Shown here piece by piece: positions 27,361 to 35,264 of a stretch of 64,000 bases of DNA. Source of the stretch: Aldehydirespirator sp965261105 (GTDB taxonomy: Bacteria > Actinomycetota > Acidimicrobiia > Acidimicrobiales > Aldehydirespiratoraceae); the NCBI GenBank assembly GCA_965261105.1, contig CBDHCM010000006.1, positions 4,570,122 to 4,634,121 of the forward strand, read 5' to 3'. Within the stretch, counting starts at the first letter, position 1, and each line of letters opens with the position of its first letter. The translations under genes and the position numbers were made by a program. The notes under the pieces were generated by a model. It did not search any database and was not told where the DNA came from. It was given only the letters and a program-made list of their open reading frames with translations.

Positions 27361-27503
27361 ATGCGCGGATAGGTGGTGAGCGACTCGCGGTGCGGGGTTG
27401 TGTTTCCCGCTCTTGTTCGCTGCGCTCACGGGCCGCTCGGGCCACGGCCTCGCTCAACACCTTGCGAGACTCTCCGTGAGCTTCGGCCCATCCGCTCGGC
27501 CTC
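27361..27503 (-). repeat. Dispersed SEAVARAARERSEQERE element, copy 2 (P450-ilvD)
   Basis: The leader GAGGCCGAGCGGATGG (minus strand) ends at 27503 and the core spans 27406-27454. On the minus strand a GTG-initiated frame reads SEAVARAARERSEQERET and stops with TAG 9 nt before the ilvD ATG. The distal edge (27361-27400) resembles the inverted end seen in copy 5. The element faces ilvD. Confidence 0.88.
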
Positions 27504-27509
27504 TTGCTC

Positions 27510-27557
27510 GAATTGGCAGCTGTGAGGCCCGAGAAGTGCGCCCTGTGCTGCCGATTT
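27510..27557. repeat. Dispersed hairpin element, copy 1
   Basis: GAATTGGCAGC at 27510-27520 is partly complementary to GCTGCCGATT at 27547-27556. The same layout, with a shared CTGTGCTGCC right arm, occurs at 62629-62675. It lies between the P450 stop and the SEAVARAA element. Confidence 0.6.
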
Positions 27558-27600
27558 GCAGCGCTGGTGACAGCAGTCCGCGCGACGGTCCGCGGATGTT

Positions 27601-28914
27601 CTATATCGATGCGCGCTGTGGCGCTGCGGGGGTGAACTCGGCCGGCAGGTGCTTGATGCCGTGGATAAAGGCCGACGCGAGCAGTTCGGGCTCGCCGGTG
27701 GCCTCGATGTCGCTGATGCGGGTGAACAGTTCGCGGAACATCACTTTGATCTCGCGGCGGGCCAGGTGGGCGCCGAGGCAGTAGTGCGGTCCTGGGCCGC
27801 CGTAGCCGAGGTGGGGGTTGGGGTCGCGCAGCACGTCGAAGGCGAGCGGGTCGTCGAACACCGACTCGTCACGGTTGGCGCACAGGTAGTTCATCACCAC
27901 CTGGTCACCCTCGTCGATCCTGGTGCCCTCCAGCTCGGTGTCGCACAGCGCGGTGCGGCGCATGTAGGTGACCGGGCTGGCGATCCGCACGATCTCCTCC
28001 ACTGCGCTGTGGGCGGTGCCCTCGAAGTCGTCGGCCCAGATGCGGCGCTGGTCGGGGTTGTCAGTGAGGTAGACCAAGCCCCAGCTGATGGCATTGCGGG
28101 TGGTCTCGTTGCCGGCCACCACCAGCAGGATGAAGAAGCTGGCCAGCTCGGCCCGGGTCAGCCGCTCACCGTCGACCTCCGCGTTGACCAGGACGCTGGT
28201 CAGGTCCCCGGTATCGACGCCGACCTTGGACTCGGCCACGTCGTCCATGAGCTGGGACAGAGCCTCGCCCGCTGTGAGGATGGCCGTGATCAGGTCGCCG
28301 AACTCGGGCACGTACTCCTCGTCAGCTGCACCCAGGATGATGTTCGACTGGTCGAACACGAAGTCGTGGTGGGAGGCGGGGATTCCCATCAGGTCGCACA
28401 CGATGCGCAACGGCAGGCGGGCGGCGACGTCGGTGACGAAGTCGCACTCGCCCCGCTCGCAGACCTCGTCCACGATCATCGTGGCCCGGTCCCTCACTGC
28501 GTCCTCGAGCCGGGCCAGCATCCGGGGGGTGAAGCCCAACGACACCAGCCGCCGCAGCCGGGCGTGGCGGGGGTCGTCCATGGAGATGATCGAGTTGAAG
28601 TACTCGTTGAACTCCGGCGGGAAGTCGTTGATGGTGACGCCCGAGGCCGAGGAGTAGATCTGCGGATTGCGCGACACTTCCAGGATGGGCGCGTGCCGCG
28701 TGACGACCCAGGCGCCGGGGGCTTTGATGCTCGCCAACTCGCCCGACATCTGGAACCCGGAGAAGAACGTGAGCGGCTGGGAGCGCAGGCTCCCCAGGTT
28801 GTCCTCCACCTCGTTGCGGTGCCGCCGCCAGAAGGTGTTGTGGATCGGGTTGTGAGGATCCGCCTCAGTCGCTGGTGCGGGCTTGGTGGACGAGTTGGGG
28901 GTGGTGAGTGTCAT
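27601..28914 (-). CDS. Cytochrome P450
   Basis: 437 residues. The I-helix oxygen-activation motif is VAGNETTRNA, the K-helix ExxR is EEIVR, and the haem ligand is Cys379 in GYGGPGPHYCLGAHLARRE. The sequence resembles the actinobacterial CYP125/142/124 group that hydroxylates steroid or branched lipid side chains; this assignment is by general resemblance. No ferredoxin gene is adjacent. It lies upstream of ilvD, separated by two repeat elements, with a tRNA cluster behind it. Confidence 0.92.
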   Translation of the reverse strand: MTLTTPNSSTKPAPATEADPHNPIHNTFWRRHRNEVEDNLGSLRSQPLTFFSGFQMSGELASIKAPGAWVVTRHAPILEVSRNPQIYSSASGVTINDFPPEFNEYFNSIISMDDPRHARLRRLVSLGFTPRMLARLEDAVRDRATMIVDEVCERGECDFVTDVAARLPLRIVCDLMGIPASHHDFVFDQSNIILGAADEEYVPEFGDLITAILTAGEALSQLMDDVAESKVGVDTGDLTSVLVNAEVDGERLTRAELASFFILLVVAGNETTRNAISWGLVYLTDNPDQRRIWADDFEGTAHSAVEEIVRIASPVTYMRRTALCDTELEGTRIDEGDQVVMNYLCANRDESVFDDPLAFDVLRDPNPHLGYGGPGPHYCLGAHLARREIKVMFRELFTRISDIEATGEPELLASAFIHGIKHLPAEFTPAAPQRASI

Positions 28915-28983
28915 GGCATCGAGATCCGGGTCGGCGCGCAGCCCCTCAATCTGGACCCTCCGGGGTGTGCTGTCTCACTGTAG

Positions 28984-29056
28984 TGGTCGGGCGCGGCGTC
29001 GATCCGCGGACCTTCCGCTTTTCAGGCGGACGCTCTGCCAACTGAGCTACCCGACC
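28984..29056 (-). tRNA. tRNA-Phe (GAA anticodon)
   Basis: Acceptor GGTCGGG/CCCGACC with discriminator A, D-arm TAGCTCAGTTGGCAGAGC, anticodon loop CTGAAAA (GAA) and T-arm CGCGG/CCGCG. CCA is not encoded. Confidence 0.96.
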
Positions 29057-29088
29057 GGGGTTGTCGCCGGTCCCGGGGGGCGGCAACG

Positions 29089-29163
29089 CGGTCCTGACGG
29101 GATTTGAACCCGCGGCCTCCACCTTGACAGGGTGGCGATCACTCCAGACTGATCTACAGGACC
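29089..29163 (-). tRNA. tRNA-Asp (GTC anticodon)
   Basis: Acceptor GGTCCTG/CAGGACC with discriminator G, anticodon stem CCACC/GGTGG with loop CTGTCAA (GTC), and T-loop TTCAAAT. Confidence 0.96.
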
Positions 29164-29220
29164 CGGCGCACGACGGGCGTGCGAGTGGAGAGAAACGCTA
29201 GCGAGCCGTTCCGCTGCTCG

Positions 29221-29293
29221 CACCCCCAACGGGATTCGAACCCGTGTTACCGGCGTGAAAGGCCGGCGTCCTAGGCCGCTGGACGATGGGGGC
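29221..29293 (-). tRNA. tRNA-Glu (TTC anticodon)
   Basis: Acceptor GCCCCCA/TGGGGGT, D-arm GTCCAGCGGCCTAGGAC, anticodon stem CCGGC/GCCGG with loop CTTTCAC (TTC), and T-arm ACGGG/CCCGT. Upstream of the Asp and Phe genes, so the three probably form one Glu-Asp-Phe transcript. Confidence 0.96.
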
Positions 29294-29382
29294 CCGCCGG
29301 CCGTTGCCGACTTGCTCAGACTACCTGTCGGGGCCGTCCGTCGAAGTCGGGCTGCTCCGGCCGTGGTCGGCAACGCCGTCTG

Positions 29383-29871
29383 TCAGTCGTCCGTGCCTGG
29401 CTCCAGGGTCTCGGCCGCGACCGTCACCAGCTGGTCGAGCAAGTCGCCGAGCCACTCGTAGAGCATGTACCGGGTCGCTTCCCGGGGCTGGTCGCCGGCC
29501 CGGGGCGGGTCGAAGGTCGCGGCACCCACTTCGAGCGTGTTCCCGAGGTACAGGCGCACGCTGTTGAGGGTCTGCATCCAGGCGGCCACCCCGTCGTCGT
29601 CGAGCGGGGCGCCTCCCAGCCCGGCCTCGACGGTGTCGATCGCTTCCAGGCGGTGCCGCAGCAGGGAGTCCCCGGCCATATCCCAGAACTCCTCGGAGGC
29701 CTCGCGGTCGTGGATGTGCACCGGCGGCTGGAATCGGAGCAGGGAGGGATCCTTGCCTCCCACCAGCAGCTGCCGGAACTGTTCGAGGACCGCGGCCAGG
29801 CCGTCGCGCTCTTCGTCTCGCAGGGTCACTGCGATGCCGCCGGGGCCGGCCCTAAACCTCCTGCGTGCCAT
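29383..29871 (-). CDS. DUF2017 family protein
   Basis: 162 residues, soluble. The pattern of an N-terminal basic RRRFRAGPGG, a helix EERDGLAAVLEQFRQLL, and the C-terminal LNSVRLYLGNTLE ... YMLYEWLGDLLDQLV fits the DUF2017 family. This family is found next to clpS in actinobacteria, as here (10 nt downstream of clpS). It is presumed to be linked with ClpS/ClpC proteolysis, but no activity is known. Confidence 0.85.
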   Translation of the reverse strand: MARRRFRAGPGGIAVTLRDEERDGLAAVLEQFRQLLVGGKDPSLLRFQPPVHIHDREASEEFWDMAGDSLLRHRLEAIDTVEAGLGGAPLDDDGVAAWMQTLNSVRLYLGNTLEVGAATFDPPRAGDQPREATRYMLYEWLGDLLDQLVTVAAETLEPGTDD

Positions 29872-29881
29872 CAGTCTTGCA

Positions 29882-30172
29882 TCAGTCCTGCTCGAGGATC
29901 GCCCACAGGCCGTGCTCGTGCAGCCGGTAGACGTCGAACTCGGCCTTCTCTCTCGGCCCCGACGCCACGACGGCCTTGCCCTCGGTGTGGACCTGCATCA
30001 TCAGGCGGTGCGCCTTCTGTTGCGAGTAGCCGAACAGCTTGCGGAACACGTAGGTGACATACGACATCAGGTTGACCGGATCGTCAAGCACGATCACCTT
30101 CCACGGCCGATCGGGCTTGCGGTCGGTCTCGTCCACCGGATCCAGGACCGGCGCGACGACGGGCGAAGTCAC
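29882..30172 (-). CDS. clpS: ATP-dependent Clp protease adaptor ClpS
   Basis: 96 residues. The N-degron pocket segment is recognisable: WKVIVLDDPVNLMSYVTYVF, followed by KAHRLMMQVHTEGKAVVASG and the C-terminal strand region. ClpS hands N-end-rule substrates to ClpC/ClpA. The GTG start gives a short flexible N-terminus. DUF2017 follows directly on the same strand. Confidence 0.93.
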   Translation of the reverse strand: MTSPVVAPVLDPVDETDRKPDRPWKVIVLDDPVNLMSYVTYVFRKLFGYSQQKAHRLMMQVHTEGKAVVASGPREKAEFDVYRLHEHGLWAILEQD

Positions 30173-30212
30173 GACCCCACAGCCCGTGGCGCGAGGGCCC
30201 GTGAGACCGACG

Positions 30213-31127
30213 TCATGGCCCGGCTCCGGCTATCGCCGGGCTGTCGGCGCGGTAGCTCGGTACCACGGCCGCCGCAGGGGCGGGCCCGCAGGTGGCCTTG
30301 ACCATCTCGATCCAGGTGACCGATGCCAGGGCGACATGAATCCCGACCAGCAGGGCGGGAACCCCCGCGAAGTACTGCGTGTAGCCCACCGCCCCCTGCA
30401 CAGCCAGCAGCACGGCCACCCGGCCCATCCTGGAGTGGGAGCCGGCGCCCGAGATCCGCAGCCGCCACCATGTCCACACCACCATCGCCAACAGGGTCAG
30501 GGCGACGATGCTGTGGACCCGGGCTACCTCCCGCACCAGCAGTGGGAGCCGCTCGGCCCGGGTGTCGCCGGCGTGGGGTCCGGCCCCGGTGACGAGCGTG
30601 CCGGTCACCAGCAGGGCGGCGCCCAGCGACAGCACGGCCCAGAGCATGATCCTGGTCCGGGCGTCCGTCCGTCGGTCCTCGCCCGTTTCGCTGCCGTGGC
30701 GGCGGGCCCGAGCGTCAAGCAGAGCGGCGTTCCACAGCAGCACCATCGACAGCAGGAAGTGCCCCATGGTGAAGCGGGGGTCGAGCCCGGTCTTCACCAG
30801 CAGCGCCCCCAGCACCACCTGGCCGAGCACGCCGGCCACGAGCCCCCCCGAGAGCAGGGTCAGATCCCGCCGCCGGGGTTGCCGCTTCCAGGATCCCAGC
30901 ACGGCTGCGATCACCGCAAGCGCCACCACCCCGGTGAACAGCCGGTTCACGAACTCCACCAGTGCGTGGTACTCGAGGTCGGCCGCGAAGCGGTCCTCGG
31001 AGCAGGTGGGCCAGTCTTCGCACCCCAGGCCCGAGCCGGTGAGGCGCACCGCGGCGCCGGTCACCACAATGGTCGCGAGCGCCCACAGGGCGAACCGCGT
31101 GAGCCGGGCGTATGCAGGCGGGGCCAC
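30213..31127 (-). CDS. ctaA: Haem A synthase (COX15/CtaA)
   Basis: 304 residues with about eight membrane helices. It oxidises haem O to haem A for the caa3 oxidase. Histidines expected as haem ligands are visible in EYHALVEFVNRL, MGHFLLSM, VHSIVAL and GIHVALASV. The segment RLTGSGLGCEDWPTC near the N-terminus is the hallmark CtaA motif, with its cysteine pair. GTG 31127 is chosen because homology starts there; the open frame upstream overlaps ctaB on the other strand. It is divergent from ctaB with a 93-bp gap. Confidence 0.92.
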   Translation of the reverse strand: MAPPAYARLTRFALWALATIVVTGAAVRLTGSGLGCEDWPTCSEDRFAADLEYHALVEFVNRLFTGVVALAVIAAVLGSWKRQPRRRDLTLLSGGLVAGVLGQVVLGALLVKTGLDPRFTMGHFLLSMVLLWNAALLDARARRHGSETGEDRRTDARTRIMLWAVLSLGAALLVTGTLVTGAGPHAGDTRAERLPLLVREVARVHSIVALTLLAMVVWTWWRLRISGAGSHSRMGRVAVLLAVQGAVGYTQYFAGVPALLVGIHVALASVTWIEMVKATCGPAPAAAVVPSYRADSPAIAGAGP

Positions 31128-31220
31128 ACGCCGATGGTACGGCCAAATCTCGGACTGCGGAATACCTCCGGCAAGGCTTCCGGCTGTCGTACCGGCGCCT
31201 CTTCGTCGTAGCCTGCGGAT

Positions 31221-32117
31221 GTGACCGGAACTCTGGCCGCGCCCCGCCGCGCCCGCGCCACGGCCTTCGTGGCGCTGACGAAGCCCCGCATCGTCGAGTT
31301 GCTGCTGGTAACCACGGTCCCCTCGATGATCTTGGCCGAGCGGGGACTGCCGTCGCTGTGGCTGATGGCGGCCACCGTTGCGGGAGGCGCGATGGCCGCC
31401 GGCGGGGCCAACGCGCTCAACATGTACGTCGACCGGGACATCGACCGGCTCATGGAGCGAACCCGCAACCGGCCCCTGGTCACGGGGGCTGTCCGCCCCA
31501 CCGAGGCCGTCGTCTTCGCGGTGGCGCTGACGGTCGGCTCCTTCGTGTGGCTGTGGGCCTTCGTGAACCTGCTGTCGGCCGCGCTGGCCGCCGCGGCCGC
31601 CCTGTTCTACGTGTTCGTCTACTCGCTGTGGCTCAAGCGGACATCGATCCGCAACATCGTCATCGGCGGCGCGGCCGGGGCGGTGCCGACCCTCGTGGGC
31701 TGGACTGCGGTCACGAACTCGCTCGACTGGGCCCCGGTCGTGCTGTTCGCAGTGATCTTCTATTGGACTCCGCCCCACTTCTGGGCCCTCGCGATTCGTT
31801 ATCGCAGCGACTATGAGGCCGCCGAGGTGCCCATGCTTCCCGCGGTGGCCGGTCTGCGGGCGACCGCTCGCCGCATTGTCGCCTACACGCTCGTGCTGTG
31901 GGCCCTGACTCTGGTTCTGGTCCCCGTCGCATCGATGGGCGTCCTGTATGCGGTGACGGCCCTCGTCGGTGGCGCTGGATTCTTGGCGCTGGCCATCGAT
32001 GTGCTGCGCCGACCCGACCCGGCCCGGTCGATGCGGCTCTTCGGCTGGTCCAACGCCTATGTCGTGCTGCTCTTCGGGGCGGTCGCCGCCGACGTTCTGA
32101 TCCGCAACGGGCTGTAG
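31221..32117 (+). CDS. ctaB: Protohaem IX farnesyltransferase (haem O synthase)
   Basis: 298 residues, a UbiA-type membrane prenyltransferase. The polyprenyl-diphosphate and metal-binding motif NMYVDRDIDRLMERTRNRPL is conserved, and the second aspartate region contains YWTPPHFWALAIRYRSDYEAA. It attaches a farnesyl group to haem B, giving haem O, the substrate of CtaA. GTG start. First gene of the rightward respiratory cluster. Confidence 0.95.
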   Translation: MTGTLAAPRRARATAFVALTKPRIVELLLVTTVPSMILAERGLPSLWLMAATVAGGAMAAGGANALNMYVDRDIDRLMERTRNRPLVTGAVRPTEAVVFAVALTVGSFVWLWAFVNLLSAALAAAAALFYVFVYSLWLKRTSIRNIVIGGAAGAVPTLVGWTAVTNSLDWAPVVLFAVIFYWTPPHFWALAIRYRSDYEAAEVPMLPAVAGLRATARRIVAYTLVLWALTLVLVPVASMGVLYAVTALVGGAGFLALAIDVLRRPDPARSMRLFGWSNAYVVLLFGAVAADVLIRNGL

Positions 32118-32225
32118 GAGCGGCGTCGTGTCCCCTCCACTCCGGCAATTGAGCCCGTCGGTGGGTCCCCGGAGTTTGAGCCGGTTGTCGGCGGCCCCAT
32201 CGGCACTGTGTAGCATCGCCTCCCG

Positions 32226-33788
32226 ATGACGCTGACTGAACCGGCGATCGCGGGCTCCGAGGCTGCCCCCGGCTCCGGCGGCGCAGTCGCGCCGGCGGAG
32301 CCCGTGCAGGAGCACGCGGCTCGGAGAGGGCTGGCCCGGCCCTTCATGACCAACGACGCGGCCGAGGTCGGCCGGCTCTTCGTCGTCACGTCGCTGCTGC
32401 TGGCGCTGGGCACTGCCGTCGTCGGTGTGCTGCTCTCGCTGGGTCGCACCGAGGCCGCGTCGCCCTGGGATCTGTTCGGTGGCTTCAACGCCTACTTCCG
32501 CATGTGGACGCTCTACCGGGTGTCGTTCGTGCTGCTGGTGGTGATGCCGCTGCTTCTCGGCCTGGCCCTGGCGGTGGTGCCGTCGCAGGTCGGCGCGGGC
32601 AACGTCGCCTTCCCCCGGGCCGCGCTGGCGTCGTTCTGGTCGTGGCTGATCGGCGCGGTGATCATCGTCTCGTCGACGTTGGCCGGCGGGGGCTGGGGCG
32701 CCCTCGACGGTGTGACCGGCAACGAGAGCGACGCCATGGCCCTCACGCTGCTCGGCACTGGCATGGTGATTGTCGCGCTGCTCCTCGGTGCCTTGACCGT
32801 CGCCGCCACCGTGATCTCGATGCGCCAGACCGGCATGAGCCTCCTGGACGTGCCCCCCTTCTCCTGGTCGATGCTGGTGGCCGCCACCGTGTGGCTGTTC
32901 ACCATGCCCGTCGCCATCGCCAACATCGTTGTGGTCTACGCGGACCTGCGGGGCAGGCCGGCCATCGCATTCGGCCGGGTCGAGAGCCCCGACATATGGC
33001 TCCAGCTCGACTGGCTGGTGGAGCAGCCCGCCGTGTACGCCATGGCCGTGCCGGTGCTCGGCATCGTCTTCGAAGCCGTCGGTGCCGCGGTCGGGGCTCG
33101 GTCCAGCCGCCCCGAGGCGATCCTCATAGTGGTGGGGCTGTTCGGTCTGCTGGCGGTGGGCGGTTGGTCGCAGGACTACTTCACCGCCCCGCAGGACCTC
33201 CGCGACGGGCTGGTCTACGTGGCGTTCGGACTGGCCGCCGTCTTGCCGGTCGTGGCCGCTGCCGGCGGCGCGGCCGAGCTGGTGATGCGGGGCTCGAAGA
33301 CACCGGATCGACTCTTGGACGCCCGGATGCTGGGCGCGGGCGCGGCCCTCACGCTCCTCGGCGCGGCGGCCCTGGTGGGGGCGCTGCGAGTGATCGAGCC
33401 CTTCGACCTGCTCGAGACCTCCGCCACCTGGGCGGTGTTCCACGGCGTTGTCGTCGCGAGCCTCATCGCGGGAGTGGTTGCCCTGCGGATCTGGTCGCAC
33501 CAGTTGTCGTTCCGCCCCATGAAGCAGAAGTTCGGCCGGGGAGCGGTCGTTCTGCTGTTCGGCGGCGGCGCGCTGCTGGTAGTGGCCGATCTGATCTCAG
33601 GGTTCGTCGCCGATGCCCCGGACCTCATGGCCCTTGCGCTCGACGGCAGCGCCGTGCTCAACGTGGTGGCCTTCGTTGGGTCTCTTCTCGTGGCAGCCGG
33701 GCTGGCCGTAGCCCTGGGTGGGGCCCTCTCGGCTCTCAGAGGCCGAGCGGAGACGCCGGAATCTCACAAGGACGTCGCACCATGCTGA
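32226..33788 (+). CDS. Cytochrome oxidase subunit I paralogue lacking metal ligands
   Basis: 520 residues, ~12 helices. Alignment by eye with the ctaD product of this window keeps the fold (VVPSQVGAGNVAFPRAALAS versus IPLQIGARDVAFPRLNALS). Nearly all ligands are gone. The low-spin haem His of MHG is LYR (96-98). The Cu-B histidines are Gln268 (EQPAVY, CtaD GHPEVY) and Gln316-Asp317 (WSQDYF, CtaD WAHHMF). The haem a3 His of AHFHY is Val404; only His406 remains. Oxygen reduction is therefore not expected. The stop overlaps the ATG of a repeat-encoded frame (ATGCTGA). Confidence 0.8.
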   Translation: MTLTEPAIAGSEAAPGSGGAVAPAEPVQEHAARRGLARPFMTNDAAEVGRLFVVTSLLLALGTAVVGVLLSLGRTEAASPWDLFGGFNAYFRMWTLYRVSFVLLVVMPLLLGLALAVVPSQVGAGNVAFPRAALASFWSWLIGAVIIVSSTLAGGGWGALDGVTGNESDAMALTLLGTGMVIVALLLGALTVAATVISMRQTGMSLLDVPPFSWSMLVAATVWLFTMPVAIANIVVVYADLRGRPAIAFGRVESPDIWLQLDWLVEQPAVYAMAVPVLGIVFEAVGAAVGARSSRPEAILIVVGLFGLLAVGGWSQDYFTAPQDLRDGLVYVAFGLAAVLPVVAAAGGAAELVMRGSKTPDRLLDARMLGAGAALTLLGAAALVGALRVIEPFDLLETSATWAVFHGVVVASLIAGVVALRIWSHQLSFRPMKQKFGRGAVVLLFGGGALLVVADLISGFVADAPDLMALALDGSAVLNVVAFVGSLLVAAGLAVALGGALSALRGRAETPESHKDVAPC

Positions 33789-33836
33789 GCGAGGCCGTGG
33801 CCGGAGCGGCCCGTGAGCGCAGCGAGCATGAGCGGG
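33739..33836 (+). repeat. Dispersed SEAVARAARERSEQERE element, copy 3 (oxidase operon)
   Basis: Leader GAGGCCGAGCGG at 33739-33750; core at 33788-33836 with a few substitutions (SEAVAGAARERSEHERE). The leader lies inside the last codons of the subunit I paralogue. A 31-codon frame (33782-33877) starts at an ATG just before that gene's TGA and ends in the ATGA that starts the subunit III-like gene, linking the two reading frames. Confidence 0.85.
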
Positions 33837-33873
33837 AATTGGGGCCGTCCGCAACGGCCACCAGCGAGGCAGC

Positions 33874-34458
33874 ATGAGAACCACCGCGCTGCCCGCGGCG
33901 GAGGCGACCCGCCCCCGCACCGTCGTCGTTGGCGCCCTGCTGGCCACGGGAGCGGCCTTCATGGCCTTCGCCGCCCTCATCGCGGTGTACGTCCAGCAGC
34001 GCCAGCAAGCCCGGACGCTGGGCGAGGAGTGGTTCCCGTCCGGCACCGTCGAGCTCGGTCCGGCCGGGATGATGATGATGACGCTGGCGCTGTCGGTGGT
34101 GACGGTGCAGTGGGCGGTGCAGGCCGCCCGGGCCGAGGACCGGCCCCACGGGTTCATCGCGCTGGGTGTCACCCTGATGTTCGGAGCCTCGGTGATCAAC
34201 CAGTTCTGGTTCGTCTACTCCGACACCGCCTTCGCCATCGACGACGGGCGGGCCGAGCTGCTCTTCTACGCGGTGACCGGCTCGTTCATCGCCATGCTCA
34301 TCGCGGCGATGGCCATGCTGGCGGTGACCACGGTCCGGTCGCTGTTGGGGCCCTTCGGGCGAGACCTGGCCCACGGGGTCCAGGCTTCGGCCATGTTCTG
34401 GCACATGAGCGTGTTGTGCTACTTCCTGGTCTGGTACATCGTGTTCATCACCAAGTAG
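33874..34458 (+). CDS. Haem-copper oxidase subunit III-like membrane protein
   Basis: 194 residues with about five helices. The C-terminus SAMFWHMSVLCYFLVWYIVF matches the last helix of cytochrome oxidase subunit III (YWHFVDIVWIFIFTVIYL in ctaE here). It is a second, diverged subunit III next to the ligand-less subunit I paralogue, suggesting that the two form a subcomplex. The start overlaps the stop of the repeat-derived frame (ATGA). Confidence 0.75.
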   Translation: MRTTALPAAEATRPRTVVVGALLATGAAFMAFAALIAVYVQQRQQARTLGEEWFPSGTVELGPAGMMMMTLALSVVTVQWAVQAARAEDRPHGFIALGVTLMFGASVINQFWFVYSDTAFAIDDGRAELLFYAVTGSFIAMLIAAMAMLAVTTVRSLLGPFGRDLAHGVQASAMFWHMSVLCYFLVWYIVFITK

Positions 34459-34465
34459 GGCGATC

Positions 34466-35263
34466 GTGTTCACCACCGGATTCAAGTTCTTCTTCGGATT
34501 GTTCACCGCGTTCTGTGTGGCCGCGCTCGTCTACGGCTACACCACTGGCGGCAACCACGTCGGCCCCATCTCGCTGGGATGGAAGGGCGCCGTGGGCGAC
34601 CACATCGGTTACGGCGTGCTGGTTGCGCTGGCCGGCGTTTCGCTGACGATCAGCCTGGTGCTGGTCTCGTTCCGGGACGCCGACGCCGCGGCCCAGGCCC
34701 GCCTTCAGAACATGGCCGAGGTGCTGACCGACCAGTCGGTCGCGGCCAGCTTCTGGCCGGTCGTGGCCTCCTTCGGTGTCGGCGCGGCCGCGGTGGGGCT
34801 GGTGCTGCACCCCATGGTGTTCGTGCTGGGCCTGGCCCTGGTCTTCCTGTCGCTGGTTGAGTGGACGATGGACGCCTGGGCCGACCGGGCCACCGGCGAC
34901 GCTGCCGTCAACCGGGAGCTGCGCAACCGCATCATGGCGCCCATCGAGATACCCGTGGTGGGTGCGCTCGCGATCGGCGTGATCGTGCTGGCCGCCTCTC
35001 GCATCCTGTTGACCGTGTCGCAGCTTGGGGCGGTGGCCGTCGCGGCCGTCGTGGCCGCGCTGATCGTGATCGGCGCGATTGTGTACACCAGCCGTCCCGG
35101 CCTCGGCCGTCGCCTGGTGCGCGTCCTGGGGCCCGTGGCTGCTCTGCTGCTGCTGGTGGGCGGGGTGTTGGCCGCGGTGGCCGGCGAGCGCGACTTCGGC
35201 CACCACGAAGTCGACATCCACGAAGAGCCCGGCGAGCCGACCGGCGGCGAGGAAGGTGGCTGA
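34466..35263 (+). CDS. Integral membrane protein of the oxidase cluster, unknown function
   Basis: 265 residues with about seven predicted helices and a short acidic, His-containing C-terminus (FGHHEVDIHEEPGEP). No known family is recognised. It starts at GTG, 7 nt after the subunit III-like gene, and ends 1 nt before the ctaC start, so it belongs to this operon. The position suggests an accessory or assembly subunit of the oxidase. Confidence 0.7.
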   Translation: MFTTGFKFFFGLFTAFCVAALVYGYTTGGNHVGPISLGWKGAVGDHIGYGVLVALAGVSLTISLVLVSFRDADAAAQARLQNMAEVLTDQSVAASFWPVVASFGVGAAAVGLVLHPMVFVLGLALVFLSLVEWTMDAWADRATGDAAVNRELRNRIMAPIEIPVVGALAIGVIVLAASRILLTVSQLGAVAVAAVVAALIVIGAIVYTSRPGLGRRLVRVLGPVAALLLLVGGVLAAVAGERDFGHHEVDIHEEPGEPTGGEEGG

Positions 35264-35264
35264 G

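Noticed and set aside
30213..33500. Continuous minus-strand frame of over 1,000 codons across ctaA, ctaB and the subunit I paralogue
   Set aside because: Only the first ~304 codons (ctaA) have protein-family similarity. The rest is a shadow of the G/C-ending codons of the opposite-strand genes and is His/Gln/Arg-rich low-complexity sequence.
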